Part shown: positions 32,120 to 40,437 of the stretch, piece after piece
Layout of the letters: each line of letters opens with the position of its first letter
Numbering within the stretch: the stretch's first letter is position 1
Source of the DNA: Fidelibacterota bacterium
GTDB lineage: Bacteria > Pseudomonadota > Alphaproteobacteria > Rhodospirillales > Rhodospirillaceae
Direction: 5' to 3'
DNA length: 64,000 bases
Assembly (NCBI GenBank): GCA_947475895.1
Contig: CANJMF010000007.1
Coordinates: forward strand, 58,257-122,256
Position numbers and translations under genes: made by a program
Notes under the pieces: generated by a model
What the model was told of the DNA's origin: nothing
The model's database searches: none
What the model saw: the letters and a program-made list of their open reading frames with translations, nothing else

Positions 32120-34156
32120 GTGAAAAGCCATTGGTCCGATGAAGAAGCCGCGCGTTACGTCACGCGCTATGCCCAGCAGGGGGTGAACGCCGATATTGCG
32201 CTGCGGGTTTACACCTCGCGCCTTCTCGGTCGCGATCCCGCTCTGGTCCTTCACGGCGGCGGCAACACCTCCGTCAAAACCTCCGTGCCCGATCACCTGG
32301 GCCGCCCCACCGATGTTTTGTGCGTGAAGGGTTCCGGCTGGGACATGGCCGAGATCGAGCCTGCTGGTCATCCAGCCGTTCGCCTCGCACCCATCGTTGA
32401 ATTGCGCGCGCTCTCGAAACTGTCCGACGAGGACATGGTCAACATCCAGCGCTGCAACCTTCTCGACTCTGCCGCGCCCAATCCGTCGGTTGAAACGCTG
32501 CTGCACGCTTTCTTGCCCCACAAGTTCATCGACCACACGCACTCCATCGGCGTCCTGGCCGTGGCCGATCAACCCAACGGCGGCGATCTGTGCCGCGCGC
32601 TTTACGGCAAGCGCATGGGTTACGTGCCCTACATCATGCCTGGCTTCCTCCTCGCGAAAAAAGCCGCTGAAGTTTACGAGGCCGACCCAACCGTCGAGGG
32701 TTTGATCCTGGAAAAGCACGGCATCTTCACCTTCGGCGACGACGCCAAGCAAGCCTATGAGCGCATGATCACGCACGTGAGCACGGCGGAAGAGCGGCTG
32801 CAAAAAGCGCGCAAGGCTGTGTTCACACCCGCGCCGCTGCCCAAGCAATCCGCCAGCGCTGCCGACATCGCGCCGATCTTGCGCGGCCTGCTGGCACGCG
32901 ACGGCGCGAAGCCCATGGTGTTCGACTTTCGCACCAACGCCGACGTCCTTAATTATGTGAACGGCGCCGACGTCGCGCGTTATTCGCAAGTGGGCGTGGT
33001 CACGCCCGACCACACCATCCGCACCAAGAATTGGCCGCTGGTCGTGCCCGCGCCCGATGCCGGCGACCTGGCCGCGTTCAAAGCCGGCGCGGCCAAAGCC
33101 ATCGATCTGTTCGTCGCGAAATATCACGCCTACTTCGCCAAATATAATAAGCACCAAGACCCGCCGAAGACCGAGCTCGATCCCCTGCCGCGCGTCATCC
33201 TCGTGCCCGGCGTGGGCTTGTTCGGCTTAGGCGCCAACAAATCCGCCGCCAAGATCGCCTCCGATATTGCCGAGAGCACCGTGCGCACCATCACCGACGC
33301 CGAAGCCATCGGCATATTCGAATGTGCGCCGGAAACCGATCTCTTCGACATGGAATATTGGTCGCTTGAGCAAGCCAAACTAGGCAAGGCCAAAGAAGCG
33401 AAACTCGCGCGCCGCGTTGTTGCCGTCACCGGCGGCGCTTCTGGTATTGGTCTCGCCACGGCCAAAGCCTTCAAGGCCGAAGGCGCTGAAGTCGCCATCC
33501 TCGATCTTCCCGGCGAGGGCCTTACGTCCGCAGCCGCCAAACTGAAATGCGCGGCCATTGCCTGCGATGTCACCGACATCGCTTCGGTGAAAGCCGCCTT
33601 CGCGAAAATCGCGGAAAGCTTCGGCGGCATCGACATTCTTGTCTCTAACGCCGGCAAGGCGTGGCAAGGCAAGATCGGCACCGTCGATGAGCAAGTTCTG
33701 CGCGATAGCTTCGAACTCAATTTCTACGGCCATCAGCGCGTAAGCCAGGCGGCTGTTGAGATCATGGGCAAACAGGGCTTCGGCGGCGTGCTGCTCTATA
33801 ACGTGTCAAAGCAAGCCCTCAACCCGGGCCCCAATTTCGGGCCTTACGGATTGCCTAAGTCCGCAGCGCTTTCACTGATGCGCCAATACGCGTTGGATTA
33901 CGGTGCCGAAGGTATTCGCGCCAACGCGGTGAACGCCGACCGCATTCGCTCCGGCTTGTTGACCGACGCCATGATCGCCGACCGTTCGAAAGCGCGCGGG
34001 CTCTCACAACAGGAATACATGGGCGGGAATTTGCTGGCGAAGGAAGTGAGCGCCGACGACGTGGCACAAGCCTTTGTCAGCTTGGCGCTGGCGGAAAAAA
34101 CCACCGGCGCGATCCTCACCGTCGATGGCGGCAACATGGCTGCGGCGGTCCGTTAG
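32120..34156 (+). CDS. Bifunctional class II aldolase / short-chain dehydrogenase (rhamnulose-1-P aldolase/lactaldehyde dehydrogenase type)
   Basis: The 678-aa fusion joins an N-terminal class II aldolase domain to a C-terminal SDR domain (from about residue 420). The aldolase has HGGGNTSVK for substrate phosphate and FIDHTHSIG plus EKHGIFTFG with zinc-binding His. The SDR has the NAD motif TGGASGIGLATA, SNAG, and the active-site Y-x-x-x-K in GPYGLPKSAA. The arrangement matches RhaD-type fusions that split rhamnulose-1-phosphate and oxidise lactaldehyde. No other rhamnose genes are nearby, so the substrate is not certain. The GTG at 32120 fits the family start (KSHWSDEEAARY). Confidence 0.9.
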   Translation: MKSHWSDEEAARYVTRYAQQGVNADIALRVYTSRLLGRDPALVLHGGGNTSVKTSVPDHLGRPTDVLCVKGSGWDMAEIEPAGHPAVRLAPIVELRALSKLSDEDMVNIQRCNLLDSAAPNPSVETLLHAFLPHKFIDHTHSIGVLAVADQPNGGDLCRALYGKRMGYVPYIMPGFLLAKKAAEVYEADPTVEGLILEKHGIFTFGDDAKQAYERMITHVSTAEERLQKARKAVFTPAPLPKQSASAADIAPILRGLLARDGAKPMVFDFRTNADVLNYVNGADVARYSQVGVVTPDHTIRTKNWPLVVPAPDAGDLAAFKAGAAKAIDLFVAKYHAYFAKYNKHQDPPKTELDPLPRVILVPGVGLFGLGANKSAAKIASDIAESTVRTITDAEAIGIFECAPETDLFDMEYWSLEQAKLGKAKEAKLARRVVAVTGGASGIGLATAKAFKAEGAEVAILDLPGEGLTSAAAKLKCAAIACDVTDIASVKAAFAKIAESFGGIDILVSNAGKAWQGKIGTVDEQVLRDSFELNFYGHQRVSQAAVEIMGKQGFGGVLLYNVSKQALNPGPNFGPYGLPKSAALSLMRQYALDYGAEGIRANAVNADRIRSGLLTDAMIADRSKARGLSQQEYMGGNLLAKEVSADDVAQAFVSLALAEKTTGAILTVDGGNMAAAVR

Positions 34157-34183
34157 ACCGCCCGCTCAACTGCGATTTCGTTT

Positions 34184-34702
34184 TTAGGAATGCAGCGGTT
34201 GCTGCGTGGGTAGCGCGACCTTGGCGTAATCCATGGCCGGCTTCAGGCGCGTCGCGCGGCCAAAGGCATGATGGATGGTCTTCACCATGGGCGTCATGCC
34301 CATGGGCTTCGTGATGAAGCCGCTCACGTCGAGGCGCACGGCGGCATACACAAGTTCAGGGCTGGTATCGCCGGTCACGAGAATGAAACGCAAGTCGCGC
34401 GGCACGATCGCATTCTTTCCGGCGCGGATCCGCTGCAACAGCGCGAGGCCCGTCATGCCGTCCATGTGATGGTCGCACATGATGCCGTCGATCTTGATGT
34501 TCTGATTGGCCAGCACACTCGCGTCGGCGAACACGCTGGACGCTTTATGAATGCTGCCCACGGAAACCGACTTCAACATCGTTTCCATCACGTCGAGACA
34601 AACCGCATCATCGTCGATGAGCAGAAAGTTCAACTGATCGAACGACGTCACCACAAGCGGGGGAAGTTCGTCGTCGTTCGGGTTGGTGGAGTGTGCAGCC
34701 AT
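34184..34702 (-). CDS. Single-domain response regulator (CheY-like receiver)
   Basis: The 172-aa protein is a receiver with a 25-residue N-terminal extension and no output domain. LLIDDDAVCLDVMETML holds the acidic pocket, the phospho-acceptor Asp is in IMCDHHMDGMTGLALL, Thr is in ILVTGDTSPE and the invariant Lys in GFITKPMG. Such stand-alone receivers pass phosphate or bind kinases and motors. No kinase is adjacent; the ethylene-type and CHASE3 kinases in this window are candidates at a distance only. Confidence 0.88.
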   Translation of the reverse strand: MAAHSTNPNDDELPPLVVTSFDQLNFLLIDDDAVCLDVMETMLKSVSVGSIHKASSVFADASVLANQNIKIDGIMCDHHMDGMTGLALLQRIRAGKNAIVPRDLRFILVTGDTSPELVYAAVRLDVSGFITKPMGMTPMVKTIHHAFGRATRLKPAMDYAKVALPTQQPLHS

Positions 34703-34907
34703 ATGTCTCTTGAGCTATACCGTATTTGAGGCGTTAACCTTTCATATGGCATATCGTATGAAGAAGCCATGAACATCCGCCTAGATTGCAAAAAAGTGTG
34801 ATTCTATGGGCACTTAACGCAACCTCAGGACGATGAAGCCGGTTGACGTACTCGCCGATAACACGCATTTTGGCGGTTCGGGGAGCATTTGCAGGGGGTA
34901 ACGGCAC

Positions 34908-36308
34908 ATGGCCTACGATTACGACATTGTGGTCATCGGATCTGGCCCGGCCGGTCAACGCGCCGCCATTCAGTCGGCCAAACTCGGGCGGAAGACGCTG
35001 CTGCTTGAGAAGAAGCACGTCCTCGGCGGCATCTGCATCAACACCGGCACCATCCCGTCCAAGACCCTGCGCGAAGCGGTGCTGCATCTGTCGGGATACC
35101 GCGAACGCGGCATCTACGGCTCGTCCTATACGGTGAAGCAGCACATCACCATGCAGGATCTGCACTTTCGCACCGACCACGTCATCCGCCACGAGATCGA
35201 CGTCACGCGCCATCAGCTTCAGCGCAATAAAATCGAAGTCAGAACCGGCAACGGCAAATTCATCGACGAACACACCATCTGCGTGGAAGACGCCGACGGT
35301 CACGGTCAGCGCTCGGTCACGGCGGCGAACATCGTGATCGCCACCGGAACGCACGCCACGCGCGATAAAAAGATTCCCTTCGACGGTCAGCGCATTTTCA
35401 TCAGCGATGATATCCTCACGCTCGAAAAACTGCCGCGCAGCATCACCGTGATCGGCGCTGGCGTCATCGGCATCGAATACGCCACCATGTTCGCGGCGTT
35501 GGGCGTGCGCGTGACGCTCGTCGACAAGCGCGACACGCTCCTGCCCTTCATCGACCGCGAAATCACCGACAGCCTCGCCTACCACATGCACCAGAACCGT
35601 GTGACGCTGCGCTTGGGCGAAGAAGTCTCATCGGTGGAACCCACCAACGACGATAAAGGCGAACGCGTGAAGGTCGTGCTGGCCAGCGGCAAGCAGATCG
35701 TCACCGAAAAGGCGCTGTATTCCATCGGCCGCACGGGCGCCACGGAATCCCTCAACCTCGAAGCCGCCGGCATCGCCACCGACGACCGCGGCCGCCTCAA
35801 GGTCAACGCCCACTATCAAACCAACAAGTCGCACATCTACGCTGTCGGCGATGTGATCGGTTTCCCCAGCCTCGCCTCCACGTCCATGGAACAAGGCCGC
35901 CTTGCTGCCTGCCATGCTTTCGGCACGGCGTGCGAAAGCGTGCCGTCATTGTTTCCCTATGGCATCTACACGATCCCGGAAATCTCCACGGTGGGGCGTA
36001 CGGAAGAAGAACTCACGCAAGACGGCATTCCCTACGAGATCGGCAAAGCCAACTACCGCGAGATCGCGCGCGGCCAGATCATCGGCGACAACACCGGTTT
36101 GCTGAAACTGATCTTCAACCTCGAAACGCGCGAATTGCTCGGCGTACACATCATCGGCGAAGGCGCTTCGGAGCTGATCCACATCGGCCAAGCTGTGCTC
36201 GCCCACAAGGGCACCATCGATTACTTCGTGAACACGGTGTTCAACTATCCAACGCTGGCCGAGTGCTACAAAACGGCCGCGTTCGACGGTATCAATCGCC
36301 TGGGCTGA
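34908..36308 (+). CDS. sthA: Soluble pyridine nucleotide transhydrogenase
   Basis: The 466-aa flavoprotein exchanges hydride between NADPH and NAD+. It has the FAD fold GSGPAGQRAAIQSAKLG, the GGICINTGTIPSKTLREAVLHLSGYRERG-type segment in which the second redox Cys of dihydrolipoamide dehydrogenase is replaced by Thr as in SthA, the NAD(P) fold VIGAGVIGIEYATMFAALG, and the C-terminal dimer domain (GEGASELIHIGQAVL). GGGGG lies before the ATG. The alpha/beta hydrolase follows 11 bp after its stop and may be co-transcribed. Confidence 0.95.
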   Translation: MAYDYDIVVIGSGPAGQRAAIQSAKLGRKTLLLEKKHVLGGICINTGTIPSKTLREAVLHLSGYRERGIYGSSYTVKQHITMQDLHFRTDHVIRHEIDVTRHQLQRNKIEVRTGNGKFIDEHTICVEDADGHGQRSVTAANIVIATGTHATRDKKIPFDGQRIFISDDILTLEKLPRSITVIGAGVIGIEYATMFAALGVRVTLVDKRDTLLPFIDREITDSLAYHMHQNRVTLRLGEEVSSVEPTNDDKGERVKVVLASGKQIVTEKALYSIGRTGATESLNLEAAGIATDDRGRLKVNAHYQTNKSHIYAVGDVIGFPSLASTSMEQGRLAACHAFGTACESVPSLFPYGIYTIPEISTVGRTEEELTQDGIPYEIGKANYREIARGQIIGDNTGLLKLIFNLETRELLGVHIIGEGASELIHIGQAVLAHKGTIDYFVNTVFNYPTLAECYKTAAFDGINRLG

Positions 36309-36319
36309 TTACGCGAAGT

Positions 36320-37336
36320 ATGATTAGAGCCTCGCGACGTCGGTTTTTGCGCCTTGCCGCGATCGCCTCTTTACTCACGGCGCATGCCGCACATGGCGCG
36401 AATAACGCCATAAACGAGTCTGGCTTCGTCCGTATCGGCGACGTCGATCAGTGGATTGCGGTTCAAGGAGAGAACACCGGCAATCCCGTCATCTTGTACC
36501 TCCACGGCGGACCAGGCGAAGCGCAGTCGCCGTTTCTAAAGGAGTTCGTTCCGTGGGAGCGCGACTTCACAGTGGTCAATTGGGATCAACGTGGTTTCGG
36601 CAAGACCTTCGGGCGCAACGGCTCTTCGGTCCCGCTCCCGACGTTGGATCGGTTAATCGACGACGTCGTCGAGATCGCTCAACACCTCCAAAGCCGCTTA
36701 TCGCAACGAAAGGTCATCCTTGTCGGTCAATCGTGGGGTTCGTTGCTGGGGGTGAACGTCATCAAGCGGCGACCCGAGCTTTTCCATGCTTTCGTCGGTA
36801 CCGGGCAAGTCGAGAGCTTCGCGGCCACGGTGGACGATCAAATTCGGTGGGCACGCTTGCAAGCAACGGCGGCCAGCGATCACACGACACTTGAAGCGAT
36901 TGATGCCACTTTAACTTTGCCGCCGAACCGCAGGCTCATCGCGCAGGCCGGTGCCGCAAAAAAATATACGCTTTCCCCAGCCGATGCTGGATACGCGAAG
37001 ATGGTGACGGATTTTATGGAGTCGGGTCGCTTCAAAACCGATGGCGACGCGTCGGACTGGATTGCCGGATCCAAGTTCAGTGGAGAAAAACTCGGCCCGG
37101 TCGCCGTCTCAATGGATCTGCGCGACCTTGGCCTCGATATGCCAATTCCTTTTTTTGTTATTCAAGGCCGCGAAGATCACATCGCGGGATTCGAACCGGC
37201 GAAACGTTATACGCAAGACGTTCGCGCGCCAGTTAAGGCATTTGTTGCCATCGATGGTGGTCACTACGCCTGTTTCACCCACGCCGCGCAATTCGTGGCC
37301 GCCTTGCGGAAATACGTTCGTCCCCTCGCCGTGTAA
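36320..37336 (+). CDS. Tat-exported alpha/beta hydrolase (proline iminopeptidase-like)
   Basis: The 338-aa protein begins with a twin-arginine signal (SRRRFLRLAAIASLL, cleavage near AHGA) and has an alpha/beta-hydrolase fold of the S33 group. HGGPGEAQSP is the oxyanion loop, VVNWDQRGFGKT follows it, the nucleophile Ser is in VGQSWGSLLG, the acid is near QGREDHIAGF and the His is in IDGGHYACF. These enzymes remove N-terminal proline or hydrolyse esters and amides. It lies 11 bp after sthA. Confidence 0.87.
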   Translation: MIRASRRRFLRLAAIASLLTAHAAHGANNAINESGFVRIGDVDQWIAVQGENTGNPVILYLHGGPGEAQSPFLKEFVPWERDFTVVNWDQRGFGKTFGRNGSSVPLPTLDRLIDDVVEIAQHLQSRLSQRKVILVGQSWGSLLGVNVIKRRPELFHAFVGTGQVESFAATVDDQIRWARLQATAASDHTTLEAIDATLTLPPNRRLIAQAGAAKKYTLSPADAGYAKMVTDFMESGRFKTDGDASDWIAGSKFSGEKLGPVAVSMDLRDLGLDMPIPFFVIQGREDHIAGFEPAKRYTQDVRAPVKAFVAIDGGHYACFTHAAQFVAALRKYVRPLAV

Positions 37337-37375
37337 CGACAGACGTTAAATATTGCGAAGCAATGGAGAACCGTC

Positions 37376-37567
37376 ATGCAGGGCTCAACCATCAAGATCA
37401 GCGGCGCAAAGTGGACCGAAACTGTAAGCGTTGCGCGAAAAAGCAACGCCGTCGTCCTTGAAGTTATGACGAAGGCGGACCGTCTATACAGAAGCACGTC
37501 CTTTCGCCTCACGAAGGCCGAAGCGCTCGCCCTTGCGGACGCCTTGAAAGCCGCCGCAGGCAAATAG
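37376..37567 (+). CDS. Small protein of unknown function
   Basis: The 63-aa product has a beta-rich first half (STIKISGAKWTETVSVARKS) and a C-terminal helix (KAEALALADALKAAAGK). GGAGAA lies 6 bp before the ATG. No family is recognised. It is on the same strand 39 bp after the hydrolase. The RBS and in-frame codon use make a real gene likely. Confidence 0.6.
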   Translation: MQGSTIKISGAKWTETVSVARKSNAVVLEVMTKADRLYRSTSFRLTKAEALALADALKAAAGK

Positions 37568-37702
37568 GTCGATATTTAGAGGGTGACGGGTCTGTGAAGA
37601 TCCGATTCTCGCGCTTTTGTGACCCCATCCGGCCATAGCGGCGACGCAATTCCCAGGCTAAAGTTCTGCCCGCTACAAAAAGACCAACAGGGAGGGTCAC
37701 AC

Positions 37703-38437
37703 ATGCTTCGTTCAACCGTTCTCGCGGCGAGTTTTGCATTCGCGTTCGCCGCTGCTGCGCCCGCTTTCGCCGCCGATATGGCGCCGCCGGCATTCATTAC
37801 CAAAGCTGTCGCGGACGCGGGCCGTCCTGCGGCCGATAAAGACGCCGACGCCGACCGCCTGCCCGCCGCAACGCTGGCCTTTGCCGGCTTGAAGGAAGGC
37901 GACAAGGTTGTCGATCTGTTCCCGGGCGGCGGATACTTCACGCGTATCTTCTCGAAGGCTGTTGGCGGCGTGGGCAAAGTGTTCGCCCTTGCGCCCGGCG
38001 CGCGCGCCGATGCCGTAAAGGCCATCGCGGCCGACCCTCAGTACAAAAACGTGACGTTCGTGGATTTCACGCCGGGTCCGGTGAAGTTGACCGAGCCGGT
38101 CGATTTCTTCTGGACGTCGCGCAACTACCACGACTTCCACAACATCGCCGCCATCGACGTGGCAGCCTTGAACAAGTCGATCTATGACTCGCTGAAGCCG
38201 GGCGGGATCTACATCGTTCTCGACCACGCCGCCGTCACCGGATCAGGCGTCACGGCCACGTCCACCCTGCACCGTATCGATGCCGAAGTGGTGAAGAAGG
38301 AAGTCACCGCCGCCGGCTTCAAGTTTGTCGGTGAAAGCAAAGTTCTTGCTCACCCCGCCGACGATCGCACCGGCAAAGTGTTCGAAGGTGCTGTGAAGGG
38401 CAAGACCGACCAGTTCATTCTGAAATTCCAGAAATAA
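37703..38437 (+). CDS. Exported class I SAM-methyltransferase-like protein
   Basis: The 244-aa product has a clear Sec signal (LAASFAFAFAAAAPAFAAD) in front of a Rossmann methyltransferase fold: GDKVVDLFPGGGYFTRIFSKA is a variant SAM loop, and DFFWTSRNYHDFHNIA and LKPGGIYIVLDH follow. Related periplasmic predicted methyltransferases are widespread, though SAM is not expected outside the cytoplasm, so the true activity is unclear. GGGAGGG precedes the ATG at 37703. A strong terminator follows. Confidence 0.85.
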   Translation: MLRSTVLAASFAFAFAAAAPAFAADMAPPAFITKAVADAGRPAADKDADADRLPAATLAFAGLKEGDKVVDLFPGGGYFTRIFSKAVGGVGKVFALAPGARADAVKAIAADPQYKNVTFVDFTPGPVKLTEPVDFFWTSRNYHDFHNIAAIDVAALNKSIYDSLKPGGIYIVLDHAAVTGSGVTATSTLHRIDAEVVKKEVTAAGFKFVGESKVLAHPADDRTGKVFEGAVKGKTDQFILKFQK

Positions 38438-38457
38438 GCAGACTTCGTTCGTTTCAG

Positions 38458-38496
38458 CGCGGCCGTATCCAGGTAGGATGCGGCCGCGTTTCTTTT
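38458..38496 (+). terminator. Intrinsic terminator after the exported methyltransferase
   Basis: GCGGCCG-TATCC pairs with GGATG-CGGCCGC around an AGGTA loop, followed by GTTTCTTTTT. The stem is 12 bp or more and lies about 20 bp past the stop codon. Confidence 0.85.
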
Positions 38497-38525
38497 TGGA
38501 TTAGTCTTTGTAAAGCGAGGAACTT

Positions 38526-38804
38526 ATGTCTCAGATTTTCGCGATCTTCGTCACGGTGTTCCTGGCCGAGCTTGGCGACAAAACTCAACTGGCGACCGTG
38601 CTGTTCGCTTCGGAGAATAAAACCTCGCCGTGGCTTGTGTTCGCCGCCGCCGCCGCGGCACTCGTTCTCTCGACCGCCATCGCGGTCGTCCTCGGCACCG
38701 CCGCCGAAAAGTATCTCGTGAAAATTCCGCTGAAGTTGATCGCCGGAATCGGCTTCATCCTCATTGGCGCATGGACTGTGTACGGTCACTTCAAAGGCGT
38801 TTAG
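38526..38804 (+). CDS. UPF0016/TMEM165-GDT1-family cation exporter, half-size
   Basis: This 92-aa three-helix membrane protein carries one copy of the family signature ELGDKTQLATVLF. The TMEM165/GDT1/MneA family exchanges Mn2+ or Ca2+ against protons. Full-length members have two such repeats, so this half-size form must pair with itself or with another protein. The RBS is GCGAGGA. No manganese riboswitch fits in the 30 bp between the upstream terminator and the start. Confidence 0.88.
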   Translation: MSQIFAIFVTVFLAELGDKTQLATVLFASENKTSPWLVFAAAAAALVLSTAIAVVLGTAAEKYLVKIPLKLIAGIGFILIGAWTVYGHFKGV

Positions 38805-39005
38805 GTCAAGCGCGAAAAAGCTCCAGCGAAGCCCTGAAAAGGCGTGCATGGGGTTGTTTCACTTTTTTCGAAGTCTTTGAAAACACAAACGAAAGCGCCG
38901 AAAAAATCGGCGCAAGGTCGCCCGCGCGGGGCCAGTAAGCCTTTGAATTTACTGGGCTTACCACGCGTTTGTCGCGCGGCCGGGTTGTTTCTGTAACTGA
39001 GGCCT

Positions 39006-40424
39006 CTACAGATACGGTGCGAACAGCCGCGCGAAATTATTCCGCAATTGAATGGGCAGCGACTGCGCGCGCACGTCATCGAGTCGGACCGGCCGCGCGA
39101 CCGCTTTGGCCTTTTCGTAATAGTCCTCCAGCTCCGCGCACAGATCGGCGTCGTAGCATTCCAAGTTGGCCTCGAAGTTGAGCCGCAAACTGCGTTGATC
39201 CCAATTCGACGAGCCCACCATCATCCACACGCCGTCCACCACCATCACCTTCGAATGATCGAAGGGTTCCGGACCGATCAGAATTTTCACGCCGTGCTCC
39301 AGCAGGTCTTGGAACTTCGCGCGCATGGCCCAGTCGACAAGTTTGATATCGGTTTTTGCGGGCACGATGATTTCCACGTCAACCTTGCGCAGCGCGCACA
39401 CCGACAACGCATTCGTGAGAATGTCGTTCGGCAAAAAATACGGCGTCATGATGCGCACGCTTTTTTGCGCGACCGCCAAGGCCCCTTGCATGATCCAGAA
39501 CGTGCGCTGGAAACTATTGTCCGGACCGTCCGGCACCGCGCGGGCATAAATCGGCTTGCCCCATGTTTCCTGTGGAAACTGCATCACCGGCAGCTCGATG
39601 GTTTCATGCTTTGCGAAGCGCCAATCTTCTTCAAAGATAGTCGCCATCTGCCCCAGCGTCGGGCCGCTCAGGCGAAAATGGATGTCGCGAACCGTGTCGT
39701 CGGATTTGTGGCTATAGGTGCGGCAAATGTTCATGCCGCCGATGTACCCCACCACGCCGTCGACCAGCATGATCTTGCGGTGATTGCGCAGATTGATGAA
39801 TGGCAGAAGCTTGAGTTTTTGCGGAATGAACCGCGCGGTGGCGATGCCCACTTGCGACAACTCGTGGTCGACCGAGCGCGAACGGAAGGCGCCGCTGCCG
39901 ATCTCATCGATCAGCACGCGCACCAAGACGCCACGCGCGTGGGCGGATTTCAACGCGTCAATAAACTGAGCACCGATATCGTCGCGCTCAAAAATATAAA
40001 CCGAAAGCGCAATGTTGGTTTTTGCCGCGGCGATGGCTTTTAGCATATCGGGGTAAGCCACGTCACCATGGGGCAACGGTACGATCTTATTACCGCCGAG
40101 AAACGGCATCGCATGAACCGAGCGGGCAAACTGGAAAAGCTGGCTTTGCTGGGCGGTTGGAAGCCCCTCGAACGGCATCGGATGCGTATCTAGATGCGGC
40201 ACATAACGCGGACGCCGGCCGCGCAATTTGCGCGCACGCCGGAGCACACGATTGATTCCGAATAGTCCGTACACGGCACTGCCCACAAACGGCCAGATCA
40301 GGACCGTGCCGATCCAGGCCAGCGCCACCGACTCATTTTTGGTGAGCAGAATATGCACGCTGACCGGAATTGCGATCAGCAGGTGAAGGATCAGAACAAG
40401 CGTTAGGCCGTCGATCTGCGCCAC
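39006..40424 (-). CDS. Cardiolipin synthase (phospholipase D family)
   Basis: The 472-aa enzyme has two N-terminal membrane helices, a short PLDc_N-like region (WIGTVLIWPFVGSAVYGLFG), and two HKD motifs: HRKIMLVDGVVGYIGG and HSKVMVVDGVWMMVGSSN. It joins two phosphatidylglycerols into cardiolipin, or uses other head-group donors, at the inner membrane. The start is GTG at 40424 with a poor RBS, 13 bp after the hybrid kinase stop; translation may depend on coupling. Confidence 0.93.
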   Translation of the reverse strand: MAQIDGLTLVLILHLLIAIPVSVHILLTKNESVALAWIGTVLIWPFVGSAVYGLFGINRVLRRARKLRGRRPRYVPHLDTHPMPFEGLPTAQQSQLFQFARSVHAMPFLGGNKIVPLPHGDVAYPDMLKAIAAAKTNIALSVYIFERDDIGAQFIDALKSAHARGVLVRVLIDEIGSGAFRSRSVDHELSQVGIATARFIPQKLKLLPFINLRNHRKIMLVDGVVGYIGGMNICRTYSHKSDDTVRDIHFRLSGPTLGQMATIFEEDWRFAKHETIELPVMQFPQETWGKPIYARAVPDGPDNSFQRTFWIMQGALAVAQKSVRIMTPYFLPNDILTNALSVCALRKVDVEIIVPAKTDIKLVDWAMRAKFQDLLEHGVKILIGPEPFDHSKVMVVDGVWMMVGSSNWDQRSLRLNFEANLECYDADLCAELEDYYEKAKAVARPVRLDDVRAQSLPIQLRNNFARLFAPYL

Positions 40425-40437
40425 CCTGCGTTCGCGA

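Noticed and set aside
38497..38525. Manganese (yybP-ykoY) riboswitch before the UPF0016 gene
   Set aside because: Only about 30 bp lie between the upstream terminator and the start codon, too short for that fold.
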